Origin: Candidatus Latescibacterota bacterium
GTDB lineage: Bacteria; Latescibacterota; UBA2968; SICM01
Length of the DNA: 37,049 nt
Direction: 5' to 3'
Assembly: GCA_009694805.1 (NCBI GenBank)
Contig: SICM01000023.1
Location: 1 to 37,049 of the forward strand
Part shown: piece by piece, positions 7,883 to 15,474 of the stretch
Numbering within the stretch: the first letter of the stretch is position 1
Layout: each line of letters begins with the position of its first letter
Program-made: the position numbers and the translations under genes
The notes under the pieces: model-generated
What the model saw: the letters and a program-made list of their open reading frames with translations, nothing else
Told to the model about the DNA's origin: nothing
The model's database searches: none

Positions 7883-8179
7883 TCATCGATTCATCAGTTT
7901 GAGCGCTTCGGGGATGGGCATGCCGGGGGAGATGCCCAGGGCAGCGGCTCCGGGGGTCACGAGGTTCACGGTGGTGGCCATGACCTCCTCGACGGTGTTC
8001 ACGCGGCCCTTTGCCGTGCAGGCGACGTCCTCCACCCGGGTCGCCACATCGAGGTTGAGATAACCGCACATGACGAACCCCGCCCTGGCCTTGATCAGGA
8101 TGAGGTTGACGGCGAAGAGGTGGAGTTCAACGCCCATCAGCGGGCCGCCTTCAAACGGAATCTCCTGGGTTCGGACCAT
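7883..8179 (-). CDS. DUF1805 (YunC-like) protein
   Basis: The 98-residue protein resembles Bacillus YunC: an N-terminal beta-rich half (GVELHLFAVNLILIKARAGFVMCGYLNLDVA) and a C-terminal half with EEVMATTVNLVTPGAAALGISPGMPIPEALKLM, corresponding to YunC's GIKVGMSGREAL ending. The biochemical function of DUF1805 is not established. GGAGGG lies seven bases before the ATG. It is first in a two-gene minus-strand unit with the amidase, behind the promoter at 8263-8291. Confidence 0.85.
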   Translation of the reverse strand: MVRTQEIPFEGGPLMGVELHLFAVNLILIKARAGFVMCGYLNLDVATRVEDVACTAKGRVNTVEEVMATTVNLVTPGAAALGISPGMPIPEALKLMNR

Positions 8180-8262
8180 AGGGCCACCCTCCTTCTGTGT
8201 TGCGGAGACGGGTACAGGTTTCAGAGCCGGGTTCCGGGGACTGTGGTTCCGGGGGCTGTTAT

Positions 8263-8291
8263 ATATTAGGGAGTAGAAGCATCGCTGTCAA
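8263..8291 (-). promoter_or_regulatory. sigma-70-type promoter of DUF1805-amidase unit
   Basis: The minus strand has a perfect TTGACA (8291-8286), exactly 17 bases and TAATAT (8268-8263). It lies about 85 bases upstream of the DUF1805 start, with nothing else between. Confidence 0.8.
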
Positions 8292-8351
8292 CACGTTTTG
8301 GAGGGCGCGTCCCTGGCCGCGTGGAAAATTTGATTTTTTTGCCTTTTTTGC

Positions 8352-8379
8352 TCAAGTGTTAAGGTATGGCTGCCGATAT
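8352..8379 (+). promoter_or_regulatory. sigma-28-like (FliA/SigD) promoter
   Basis: TCAAGTGT (8352-8359), 12 bases, then GCCGATAT (8372-8379). This resembles the flagellar sigma-28 consensus TAAAGTTT-N11-GCCGATAA; the -10 matches seven of eight positions and the -35 six of eight, with a spacer one base longer. It lies about 80 bases upstream of the TTG start of the next gene. It is a pattern match only. Confidence 0.5.
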
Positions 8380-8461
8380 ACCGAATAGCCCGGCACATCC
8401 CCGCCGGAGACACGACGAGAGTACCCTCACCAGGGACCCCTGCAACGGGAGGCTAGAGAGA

Positions 8462-8908
8462 TTGAACATCAATGGCGACACCGTTTCCGTCCCCGGCAGC
8501 GCATCCTATGCGGTCTATTCGTCCGGCCAGTCCTCAAGCGTGAGCGCCGGGTCAACTTCTTCCGGGGACACCGTGGAAATATCGGACGAGGGACAGGCCG
8601 CTTCGCTGGGCACGTTTACGGACCGCTTCCGGTTTGACATCGACAATGGACTTTTGAACGTCCGGCGTCCTGTTTACGCCCGCGCCACCACTCCCGGCTC
8701 CGTCGCCTCCGCCACTTATTCGGGGCGCGGACAGACCCGGTCGCTGGTGAGCGGAGGTGGGCTCGGCGTGCGGGAGGCGATCTTCTCCCTGGGGTACCAG
8801 GACGGCTCCCCCAGAGGCGCGAGAAACGGCATTTCGAATCGACAGGCCATCAACGAGTTCCAGAGGATGGCGAGCCGGAACCTCCCGCTGCTGTCCATGT
8901 TTGGATAG
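8462..8908 (+). CDS. hypothetical protein, Ser/Gly-rich N-terminus
   Basis: This 148-residue protein has no recognised family. The N-terminal third is rich in Ser, Gly and Thr (VPGSASYAVYSSGQSSSVS) and contains SSGDTVEISDEGQAASL, a motif style seen in small motility-related proteins such as FlgM-like anti-sigma factors. The rest is mixed, ending NEFQRMASRNLPLLSMFG. No signal peptide or membrane segment is seen. The start is taken as TTG at 8462 with GGGAGG nine bases upstream; an ATG at 8366 would fall inside the putative -10 element. A strong hairpin follows the gene. The link to motility rests on the promoter and this motif only. Confidence 0.55.
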   Translation: MNINGDTVSVPGSASYAVYSSGQSSSVSAGSTSSGDTVEISDEGQAASLGTFTDRFRFDIDNGLLNVRRPVYARATTPGSVASATYSGRGQTRSLVSGGGLGVREAIFSLGYQDGSPRGARNGISNRQAINEFQRMASRNLPLLSMFG

Positions 8909-8973
8909 GAAGTCCTGAGTCCCGATCCAAAATCGGATTGGATTCGGGAGACGAGGTTTACCCAGGTGTTCCC

Positions 8974-9003
8974 AGACCCTGCGAAAGAGCGTTCGCAGGG
9001 TCT
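8974..9003 (+). terminator. probable terminator hairpin after the 8462 gene
   Basis: A perfect 12-bp stem AGACCCTGCGAA/TTCGCAGGGTCT (8974-8985, 8992-9003) has a six-base loop and is followed by CTCTGTTTGT, a poor but T-biased tract. It lies 65 bases past the stop and directly before the next promoter, so termination is the simplest role. Confidence 0.65.
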
Positions 9004-9019
9004 CTCTGTTTGTAATCCC

Positions 9020-9048
9020 TTGACAGTCCCTCATCCTGCGAATATATT
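9020..9048 (+). promoter_or_regulatory. sigma-70-type promoter of the 9094 gene and thiT
   Basis: TTGACA (9020-9025), 17 bases, TATATT (9043-9048), five of six at the -10. It lies 45 bases upstream of the ATG at 9094. Confidence 0.82.
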
Positions 9049-9093
9049 TAATGGCCAATACCATTTGTTTTGCACGACGTATGAGGATGCGCA

Positions 9094-9837
9094 ATGCCAG
9101 AAGAGGACATGCCGGCGTTTCTGTTGTTCCTGAAGCCGGAAGAGAAGAAGCGGGCGCAGGAATACGTGGCGCGGAGGCTGAATCTGCTCGACGTGGAGAG
9201 CCTTCACGCGCTCGGGCGCATGATGATGGCCACGAAGCGGGTCATGGGGCTGGTGGAGACGGGCCGGGCTCGGTTCAAAGGGGCTCCAAACGCCTACGCG
9301 AAGATCATGGGGAGGCTCTACGACGAGGCCTTGATCGGTTACGCCCAGGTCCTTCAGCAGTGCAACCGGACGTATGCCGCCAAGGAGCGGGAGCTCAAAG
9401 ATATCCAGCGGGCCCGGGTCGCCAACTCGACGGGGCAGACAGACGCCGCCCAGGAAGAACAGCTTCTTCCCGAAGAGCTTCGGGCGCTCCTTCTGAAACC
9501 GACCGAGCCTGAGGCGGCGGCGGCGCTGGAGCATATCCAGAAGCGGGTTCAGGAGATGCCGTTCGAAAACATGGCCTTCCTGCGAGACGCCACGCAGCGG
9601 CTGCTGACGTGGTGGGAGAGCACGCAGGGGCAGAGCGATGGACTGATGCTCAATCAGTTCGGGGAGGTGGGCAGCGTGAAGGGACGGCGGATGATCCGGA
9701 AGAGGTATGAGGAGATGCAACAGGAGGTCCTCAACCCGTTCAAGTCGTGGTTCCAGAACCTGAATACCTTCTACATGAGGAAGCGAAAGGAGTACGCGGA
9801 GGCCGCTGCGCTCGGAGGCATCGATAGGCCTCGATAG
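9094..9837 (+). CDS. hypothetical helical cytoplasmic protein
   Basis: This 247-residue protein is not recognised. It appears almost wholly alpha-helical and charged, without signal peptide or membrane segments. Visible stretches are LKPEEKKRAQEYVARRLNLL near the N-terminus, a central acidic QEEQLLPEELRALLLKP, and a C-terminal KRYEEMQQEVLNPFKSWF. GAGGATGCGCA precedes the ATG. It has its own strong promoter and ends seven bases before thiT, so the two are co-transcribed; no functional link is evident. Confidence 0.8.
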   Translation: MPEEDMPAFLLFLKPEEKKRAQEYVARRLNLLDVESLHALGRMMMATKRVMGLVETGRARFKGAPNAYAKIMGRLYDEALIGYAQVLQQCNRTYAAKERELKDIQRARVANSTGQTDAAQEEQLLPEELRALLLKPTEPEAAAALEHIQKRVQEMPFENMAFLRDATQRLLTWWESTQGQSDGLMLNQFGEVGSVKGRRMIRKRYEEMQQEVLNPFKSWFQNLNTFYMRKRKEYAEAAALGGIDRPR

Positions 9838-9844
9838 GGGACGC

Positions 9845-10375
9845 ATGGAATTGCCACATGAGCCTGTCAACCGCGTGAAGCGGTGGGTGGAGATCGCCGT
9901 GGCCGCGGCGCTGGGCGCGGTCCTGAGCCTGGTCAAGGTCTACACGCTTCCCCAGGGGGGATCGGTCACGGTGACGACGCTTCCGATCCTGTTCCTGGCC
10001 CTCTGGCGGGGTCCTGGGACGGGAGCGACCGCAGGGATGGTCCTGGGCCTCCTGAAGCTCGTCCTGGGTCCGATCGTCGTCCACCCCGTCCAGATCCTGC
10101 TCGACTACCCCGTCCCGTTCGCCCTCCTGGGCGTCGCCGGGTTCTTTCCGCGCTACCCTGCGATGGGCGTCCTGGCCGGGAGCCTGTGCCGGGGGGCTTC
10201 CCACGTGCTTTCGGGGGTCGTCTTCTTCGCCTCCTACGCCCCCCCGGGCGTGAACGTCTGGAAGTATTCCCTCGTCTACAACGCCAGCTACGTCCTCCCC
10301 GAGGCCCTTCTCTGCATTGCCCTCGTCCCCATCCTGCTCCGGCGCGTGGCCGGGGCGGAATACCACGCCGGATAA
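9845..10375 (+). CDS. thiT: thiamine transporter substrate-binding subunit ThiT (ECF family)
   Basis: The 176-residue, roughly six-segment membrane protein matches ThiT/YuaJ, the S component that captures thiamine for an energy-coupling-factor transporter. Diagnostic stretches are YTLPQGGSVTVTTLPILFLALWRG, HPVQILLDYPVPFALLGVAG and FASYAPPGVNVWKYSLVYNASYVLPE, which contain the conserved aromatic and polar residues of the thiamine pocket. No EcfA/EcfT genes are in the window, as is usual for group II ECF systems with a shared energising module. No TPP riboswitch is visible upstream; transcription probably comes from 9020-9048. Confidence 0.9.
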   Translation: MELPHEPVNRVKRWVEIAVAAALGAVLSLVKVYTLPQGGSVTVTTLPILFLALWRGPGTGATAGMVLGLLKLVLGPIVVHPVQILLDYPVPFALLGVAGFFPRYPAMGVLAGSLCRGASHVLSGVVFFASYAPPGVNVWKYSLVYNASYVLPEALLCIALVPILLRRVAGAEYHAG

Positions 10376-10376
10376 A

Positions 10377-10388
10377 GAGTCCGTACGT
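10377..10388. repeat. solitary copy of the AGAGTCCGTACG motif
   Basis: AGAGTCCGTACG follows the thiT stop codon directly (TAA ends at 10375). The same 12 bases form the outer end of the inverted repeat at 27874-27890 and 28024-28040, where it again abuts a TAA stop. The rest of the 10376-10498 gap is pyrimidine-rich without other structure. Confidence 0.5.
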
Positions 10389-10498
10389 CTTCCCTTTTAC
10401 GTTGCCCCTCTCCCCCTGTTTCATTATATTCCTCCCAGCATTTCCTGCCCTGAAACATCTCCATCTCTGAGCCGATCTAACTCTCACAGGTTCCCCCA

Positions 10499-10834
10499 AT
10501 GAAGCGTCTTTCAGGCGCAGACGTGCAGGCCGAGATCTCACGGATCGTCCAGGCGCTCAGGGCCTACGAGCCGGAGAAGGTCATCCTCTATGGCTCTTTT
10601 GCGCGCGGGGACTACCACGCCGGCAGCGACCTGGACCTGATCATCGTCAAGGAGACGGACCGCCTTTTCACAGACCGGATCGGCGATGTCCTCCTCCTCT
10701 GCCGGTCGCGGATTCCCGTCGAACCCCTGGTATATCGGCCTTCTGAAATCACCGCCATGCTCGAAAAAGGCAACGACTTTCTGGAAACCGCCATGAAAGA
10801 GGGGGTCGTGCTCTATGAACAACAATGCGCATGA
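10499..10834 (+). CDS. MNT-type nucleotidyltransferase (minimal; putative antitoxin)
   Basis: The 111-residue protein has the minimal nucleotidyltransferase core ILYGSFARGDYHAGSDLDLIIV: Gly32-Ser33 and metal-binding Asp44 and Asp46. The third acidic position may be the Glu of VEPLVY. Such proteins pair with HEPN partners; in studied cases the MNT protein is the antitoxin that AMPylates HEPN. The HEPN gene overlaps its 3' end by 20 bases in another frame. No strong Shine-Dalgarno is seen. Confidence 0.88.
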   Translation: MKRLSGADVQAEISRIVQALRAYEPEKVILYGSFARGDYHAGSDLDLIIVKETDRLFTDRIGDVLLLCRSRIPVEPLVYRPSEITAMLEKGNDFLETAMKEGVVLYEQQCA

Positions 10835-11219
10835 GGCGAAGCGGTGGTTTGATCAAGGGGTGAGGGACCGGGCCGCCGCCGAGAGCAACCGGACCCACGG
10901 GTTTCACGAGGTCGCCTGTTTTCTCTGCCAGCAGTCCGCCGAGAAGCTGCTCAAGGCTTTTCTGTATCTTCAGGGCGAGCGAATGGTGATCGGGCATTCG
11001 ACCCTGTCGCTGGCCGAGAAGTGCCAGGCGTATGATGAGCGGTTCGCGGGCGTTCTGGATGCCTGTCGTAAACTTGACCAGCTCTACATCCCCACGCGAT
11101 ACCCCAATGGCCTGCCGGACAAGACGCCGGGGGAGTTTTTCAACGAGACCAGTTCGAGGGAGGCCCTGGAGAGTTTACAGCCGATTTTTGCTCTGGTGTC
11201 TGAAGTCATGAAGGGCTGA
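10815..11219 (+). CDS. HEPN domain protein (partner of MNT)
   Basis: This 134-residue all-helical protein has the HEPN pattern: AKRWFDQGVRDRAAAESN, then HEVACFLCQQSAEKLLKAFLYLQGE, a central helix, and LDQLYIPTRYPNGLPD. It pairs with the overlapping MNT gene. The RNase motif Rx4-6H of toxic HEPN proteins is not evident; the equivalent region reads RYPNGLPD. It belongs to the common HEPN subgroup lacking that His, so toxicity should not be assumed. Its TGA shares a base with the ATG of the next gene (TGATG), a translational coupling to the glutaredoxin-Yip1 gene. Confidence 0.88.
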   Translation: MNNNAHEAKRWFDQGVRDRAAAESNRTHGFHEVACFLCQQSAEKLLKAFLYLQGERMVIGHSTLSLAEKCQAYDERFAGVLDACRKLDQLYIPTRYPNGLPDKTPGEFFNETSSREALESLQPIFALVSEVMKG

Positions 11220-12226
11220 TGGTCAAAGTCACGATCTACTCCAGGCCGGACTGTCACCTGTGCGAGATCGCCAGGGGGCGGGTCGAAAACGTCCGGCGGG
11301 AGGTGGGGTTCGAGGTCGAGGAGGTGGACATCCGCTCCGACCCCGTTCTGATGGAGCGATACGGGGAGCGCATCCCCGTGGTGGCCGTGGAGGGGGAGGA
11401 GGTCTGCGTCTACCGGGTCAGCGAGAAGCTGCTGAAGCGCCGGGTGCTGGAGGCCCGCGCACAAAAAGGGAGGGACGGCATGGAGGCAGGGAGCCAGGCT
11501 CAGGGACAGGTTCGCACGGGGGTCGTCGGGCGCATCGTCGGGACGTTCTTATCGCCGGGGGCCACCTTTGAGGGAGTCCGGGCGTCGTCGTCGTGGGCCG
11601 ACTGGGTCGTGCCGTGGGTCCTCTCGGCCATCCTCGCGACGGTGGTCGCCCAGCGGGTCGCGCCCATTGCGATGCGCGAGGGCATCGAGCAGCAGCGGGA
11701 GCGGATTCAGGAGAACACCAGTCTGTCCGAAGAACAGAAGAAGGAGGCGCTCGACCGCATTGAGAAGGCGGAATCCAGGATGTCCACCGTCAGCCAATCG
11801 ATCCTGATCGTGACGCCTCTGATGTCCCTTGCCATGCTGGCCCTGATGTCCGGGATCTATATGGGCATCGCCAACTTTCTGTTCGGGGGGACCGGGACCT
11901 ATCTCAAGGTGATGGCGGCAGCGGCCTACAGCGGGCTGATCACTTCGCTGGGGGGGCTGATCGTGTTTCTCCTCGTCGTGATGAGAAACACCGCGAAGGT
12001 GTCGATGGGGCCGGCGCTGTTTTTTTCGCCGGACATGGAGCATACCTGGGCCTACCGGCTGGCCGCCGGGATCGACCTTTTCATCATCTGGTACCTCGTC
12101 GTGGTGTCCATCGGCGTGGGCGTCGTGTCCGGAGTGGCCCCGAAGAAGGTCGGGTCTGTGGTCTTCGCTGTCTATCTGATCCTTGTGGTTGGAGTGGCAT
12201 TTTTCAAGGGCATGTTCGGCGGATAG
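11219..12226 (+). CDS. glutaredoxin-like domain fused to Yip1-family membrane domain
   Basis: The 335-residue protein has two parts. Residues 1 to about 80 are a glutaredoxin/DUF836-like thioredoxin fold (MVKVTIYSRPDCHLCEIARG, redox CHLC, then RIPVVAVEGEEV with the cis-Pro). From about residue 88 (MEAGSQ) it is a Yip1-type protein: FLSPGATFEGVRA, then about five membrane segments with a polar helix REGIEQQRERIQENTSLSEEQKKEALDRIEKAES between the first two. An internal in-frame ATG at 11480 is preceded by GGGAGGG, so a Yip1-only product could also be made. It lies directly upstream of a MacA/MacB-like export system, suggesting a membrane or envelope role; function is unknown. Confidence 0.82.
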   Translation: MVKVTIYSRPDCHLCEIARGRVENVRREVGFEVEEVDIRSDPVLMERYGERIPVVAVEGEEVCVYRVSEKLLKRRVLEARAQKGRDGMEAGSQAQGQVRTGVVGRIVGTFLSPGATFEGVRASSSWADWVVPWVLSAILATVVAQRVAPIAMREGIEQQRERIQENTSLSEEQKKEALDRIEKAESRMSTVSQSILIVTPLMSLAMLALMSGIYMGIANFLFGGTGTYLKVMAAAAYSGLITSLGGLIVFLLVVMRNTAKVSMGPALFFSPDMEHTWAYRLAAGIDLFIIWYLVVVSIGVGVVSGVAPKKVGSVVFAVYLILVVGVAFFKGMFGG

Positions 12227-12235
12227 GGAGTTGGC

Positions 12236-13486
12236 ATGAACTTCAAGAAGATCGGGCGGGGGAAGAAGATCGTCATCGGCGTGGCCCTGCTGGCCGCCAT
12301 CGGGGGCGGGGTCTACTTCAACCTGAAACAGGAGAAGAAGAAGGACCTGACGGAGACGATCAAGGTCAAGCGGGGATCGGTGGTGGACAAACTGACGGAG
12401 GTGGGGTCGATCCAGCTCGTTCGGACCATCGACGTCAAATCGACGGTGTCCGGAGAGATTATATCTCTGGGCGCGGAGGCCGGGGACTTCGTCCACGCCG
12501 GACAGGTGCTGGCCGTGATCGCCCCGGACGCCAGCCAGACCCTCCAGCTCTACAACAACCGGTCCGCCGTCCGGCAGGGCCAGGCGGACCTGGAGCAGGC
12601 GTCCCGCGACCTCGAACGCAAGAAGAAACTCATGGAACGCAAGCTGATTTCCCTCCAGGAGGTGGAACAGGCGCAGCAGCAGTTCATCCGGATCCAGAAC
12701 ACCTACCGTCTGAACCGGCTGGAGCTGGAGATGCTGGAGACGAAGGCCAACATCACCCACGAGGAGAGCGTGGCCAACGCGGACGGCGAGAGGGGGGGGA
12801 TGGACAACGTCCGCATCCTGTCCCCGGCCTCGGGCATCGTGACCGGGCGGCCCGTGGAGGTGGGCGAGGTGGTCGTGTCCGGGATCAGCACCAACCTCAT
12901 GGGCACGGAGATGTTCCAGATCGGCGACCCGTCGGAGCTGATCGTGAAGGCGGACATCAGCGAGGTGGACGTGGGGAAGATGCGGGCGGGGCTGCCGGTG
13001 AACATCGTCGTGGACGCCTATCCCGACACGACGTTCAAGGGGGCGGTGCTCCGGATCGCGCCGGTGGGCAAGCAGAAGCAAGGGACGACCATCGTGTCGT
13101 TCGAGACGGAGATCCAGGTGATCGACCGGGACCCCCGGCTGCGGCAGGGGATGTCGTGCGACATCGACGTGGTGTTCTCGTCGCGGGACTCCACGCTGTT
13201 CCTGCCGGTGGAGGCGGCGCTGGAGGTGTTCGGGCAGGACGAGGGGAAGGTGAAGGGGAAGCGGGGGAAGTTCTTCGTGTACCGGAAGGAGGGGGAGGAC
13301 TTCGTCCAGAAGGAGGTGACCGTGGGCCTGGAGACGGGCACGCGGGTGGAGGTCACCTCCGGACTGGGTCTGGACGACGAGGTGGCGGCGGACGCCGAGA
13401 AGATGCGGAAGAAGAAGGAAGAGGAACAGAAGAAGAAGGAGCGGGAGAAGAAGACCCCGCCGAAAGCGGAGAACAAGGGGAAATAG
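12236..13486 (+). CDS. MacA-like periplasmic adaptor (membrane fusion protein)
   Basis: The 416-residue protein has an N-terminal membrane anchor (about residues 14-30), a biotinyl-lipoyl-like half (VKSTVSGEIISLGAEAGDFVHAGQVLAVI), an alpha-hairpin coiled coil (about 95-180), the second lipoyl half (ILSPASGIVTGRPVEVGEVV), a beta-barrel domain (GLPVNIVVDAYPDTTFKGAV) and a highly charged Lys/Glu C-terminal tail. These adaptors connect an ABC permease to an outer-membrane duct. GGGAG precedes the ATG. The FtsX-type permease starts four bases after its stop, and the ATPase follows. Confidence 0.92.
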   Translation: MNFKKIGRGKKIVIGVALLAAIGGGVYFNLKQEKKKDLTETIKVKRGSVVDKLTEVGSIQLVRTIDVKSTVSGEIISLGAEAGDFVHAGQVLAVIAPDASQTLQLYNNRSAVRQGQADLEQASRDLERKKKLMERKLISLQEVEQAQQQFIRIQNTYRLNRLELEMLETKANITHEESVANADGERGGMDNVRILSPASGIVTGRPVEVGEVVVSGISTNLMGTEMFQIGDPSELIVKADISEVDVGKMRAGLPVNIVVDAYPDTTFKGAVLRIAPVGKQKQGTTIVSFETEIQVIDRDPRLRQGMSCDIDVVFSSRDSTLFLPVEAALEVFGQDEGKVKGKRGKFFVYRKEGEDFVQKEVTVGLETGTRVEVTSGLGLDDEVAADAEKMRKKKEEEQKKKEREKKTPPKAENKGK

Positions 13487-13489
13487 GGT

Positions 13490-14716
13490 ATGAACCTCTG
13501 GGAACCGATTGGCGTTGGCCTGGCGCAACTCCGGGCCAACAAGCTGCGGTCTCTGCTGACCATCCTCGGCATCCTGATCGGGGTGGGGTCGGTTGTGGGG
13601 ATCGTGTCCATCGGGGAGGGGTTGCGTCGCTCCGTGGTGTCCGAATTCGACAAGGTGGGGGGGAGCAGCCTGATCTGGTTGTTGCCGCCCAACGACTGGG
13701 AGCGCAAGGGGGGGCGGTGGGTGCGCCGGGCGTGGGTGGACCGACTGAGGGAGCAGGATATCGGCGCGATCCGGGCGGAATGCCCTCACGTCAAGAGCAT
13801 CCTGCCGATCGTCGGCGGAGGGGCGCAGGTGCGGTTCAGGAAAGCCACTTCCGAGGGCCGAATCCAGGGCACCGCCCCCGGGTATGACGAGGCCATGGAC
13901 TGGAAGGTCGGGCAGGGGAGGTTCATCTCCTATCGGGACATTCAGGACTGGCGGAAGGTCTGCGTGATCGGGAGCAAGGTCAAGGACGACCTTTTCTCCA
14001 GGGAAGATCCCATCGGGCGAGAGGTGAAGATCAACGGCACGCGATTTGTCGTGGTCGGGGTCATGTCGCCCAAACAGGTGTTCGGGGAAGACTGGGGAAA
14101 CCAGATTGTCCTGCCCATCACCACGGTTCAGAAGCGCATCACGGGAAGGGATTACTACGACCTGATGTTCATCTACGTGGACGGACCGGAGAACGTCCGG
14201 GAGACGGTCTCGACCATCCAACGCGTGATCGGGAGAAATCACACCCACGGGAGTGAGTTTCGCATCGTGAGCGGGGAAAGCCAGCTCGAAAGAATCGAAC
14301 AGGTCATCATGACCCTGAAGATGGTGGCCGGGGGGATCGCGGGCATCTCCCTCCTGGTGGGCGGGATCGGGATCATGAATATCATGCTCGTGTCCGTGAC
14401 GGAGCGGACGCGGGAGATCGGCATCCGGAAAGCCGTGGGGGCCAAGCGCCGGCACATCCTCTCCCAGTTCATCGTGGAGTCGGTGGTGTTGAGCATCTTC
14501 GGGGGCATCGTGGGGATCGCGTTCGGCATCGGGCTGGGGCTGGGGATCTCCAAGATCATCTCGCAATACACGGAATTTCCGTTCCCGAGCGCGGTCTCCT
14601 ACGGCTCCATCGGGCTGGCCATCGCCTTCTCGGCGGCCATCGGCATCTTCTTCGGGGTCTACCCGGCGGTGCGGGCGGCCCGACTGGACCCGGTGGAGGC
14701 GTTGCGGCACGAGTAG
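13490..14716 (+). CDS. MacB-like ABC transporter permease (FtsX family)
   Basis: The 408-residue protein has the MacB periplasmic-core-plus-FtsX layout. The first membrane helix (LRANKLRSLLTILGILIGVGSVVGIVSIGEGL) is followed by a large extracytoplasmic domain of about 200 residues. The three-helix FtsX block begins GGIAGISLLVGGIGIMNIMLVSVTERTREIGIRKAVGA and ends FGVYPAVRAARLDPVEALRHE. There is no ATPase domain; that is the next gene. With the adaptor it forms a mechanotransmission-type exporter of unknown substrate. It begins three bases after the adaptor stop. Confidence 0.93.
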   Translation: MNLWEPIGVGLAQLRANKLRSLLTILGILIGVGSVVGIVSIGEGLRRSVVSEFDKVGGSSLIWLLPPNDWERKGGRWVRRAWVDRLREQDIGAIRAECPHVKSILPIVGGGAQVRFRKATSEGRIQGTAPGYDEAMDWKVGQGRFISYRDIQDWRKVCVIGSKVKDDLFSREDPIGREVKINGTRFVVVGVMSPKQVFGEDWGNQIVLPITTVQKRITGRDYYDLMFIYVDGPENVRETVSTIQRVIGRNHTHGSEFRIVSGESQLERIEQVIMTLKMVAGGIAGISLLVGGIGIMNIMLVSVTERTREIGIRKAVGAKRRHILSQFIVESVVLSIFGGIVGIAFGIGLGLGISKIISQYTEFPFPSAVSYGSIGLAIAFSAAIGIFFGVYPAVRAARLDPVEALRHE

Positions 14717-14738
14717 AAATTGAAAATTGAAAATTGTC
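14717..14738. repeat. heptamer repeat AAAATTG between permease and ATPase genes
   Basis: Three tandem units of AAAATTG type, the first lacking one A, fill the entire 22-base space between the permease stop and the ATPase ATG. They replace any Shine-Dalgarno sequence there. Confidence 0.75.
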
Positions 14739-15437
14739 ATGCTCATCAGACTTGAGAACATCGAGAAGGTGTACCAGATGGGGGCCGAGGAGGTCCGGGC
14801 CCTGCGCGGGGTGAACGTGGGGATCGAGCCGAACGAATACGTGGCGATCATGGGGCCCTCCGGGTCCGGGAAATCGACGCTGATGAACATCGTGGGCTGC
14901 CTGGACAGCCCGACCTCCGGGCTGTATGAACTGGACGGGATCGCCGTCAGCGGGATGAAGGATGACGAACTGGCGGAGGTCCGAAACCGGAAGATCGGGT
15001 TCGTGTTCCAGACATTCAACCTGCTCCCGCGCGCCACGGCGCTGCACAACGTGGAGCTGCCCCTGGTCTACGCCGGACTGGCGAACCGGGAGCGGCGGAA
15101 GCGGGCGCAGGAGGCGCTCGTGGCGGTGGGGCTGTCGGACCGGATGGGGCACCGGCCCAACGAACTCTCCGGAGGGCAGCGGCAGCGGGTGGCCATCGCC
15201 CGGGCCCTGGTCACCAACCCGTCCATCATCCTGGCGGACGAGCCGACCGGGAATCTGGACAGCAAGACGGGCGCGGAGATCATGGGCATCCTGGAGCACC
15301 TCCACCGGATGGGCAACACGATCATCCTGGTCACCCACGAGGAGGAGATCGCGGCGCACAGCCACCGGGTCATCCGGCTGCGGGACGGGCAGGTGGAGCG
15401 GGATGAGCGGAAAGAGAAGATGCAAAATGCAAACTGA
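14739..15437 (+). CDS. MacB/LolD-type ABC transporter ATP-binding protein
   Basis: The 232-residue ATPase has Walker [11 protein letters not shown]-loop in [22 protein letters not shown], signature [15 protein letters not shown], Walker [13 protein letters not shown] and the H-loop VTHEEEIA. It energises the permease encoded immediately upstream. The start is the ATG at 14739 ([12 protein letters not shown]); no Shine-Dalgarno is present because the gap is a heptamer repeat, so translation may depend on coupling to the permease gene. The last residues KMQNAN are encoded by the next heptamer repeat, an add-on to the normal ATPase end. Confidence 0.95.
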   Translation: MLIRLENIEKVYQMGAEEVRALRGVNVGIEPNEYVAIMGPSGSGKSTLMNIVGCLDSPTSGLYELDGIAVSGMKDDELAEVRNRKIGFVFQTFNLLPRATALHNVELPLVYAGLANRERRKRAQEALVAVGLSDRMGHRPNELSGGQRQRVAIARALVTNPSIILADEPTGNLDSKTGAEIMGILEHLHRMGNTIILVTHEEEIAAHSHRVIRLRDGQVERDERKEKMQNAN

Positions 15438-15464
15438 AAACTGCAAAATGCAAAATGTAGACGT
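15418..15464. repeat. heptamer repeat GCAAAAT type over the ATPase 3' end
   Basis: Seven-base units (TGCAAAA, TGCAAAC, TGAAAAC, TGCAAAA, TGCAAAA) start inside the last codons of the ATPase gene and run to about 15461. No complementary arm is present. Confidence 0.85.
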
Positions 15465-15474
15465 GAGATAATCT

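Noticed and set aside
9838..9845. TPP riboswitch for thiT
   Set aside because: thiT starts seven bases after the preceding gene, and no THI-box pattern was found in that gene's leader.
11549..15049. 1166-codon minus-strand open frame across the exporter operon
   Set aside because: It is low-complexity, dominated by Asp, His, Pro, Leu and Arg, and runs opposite four well-supported plus-strand genes. It is an antisense shadow.
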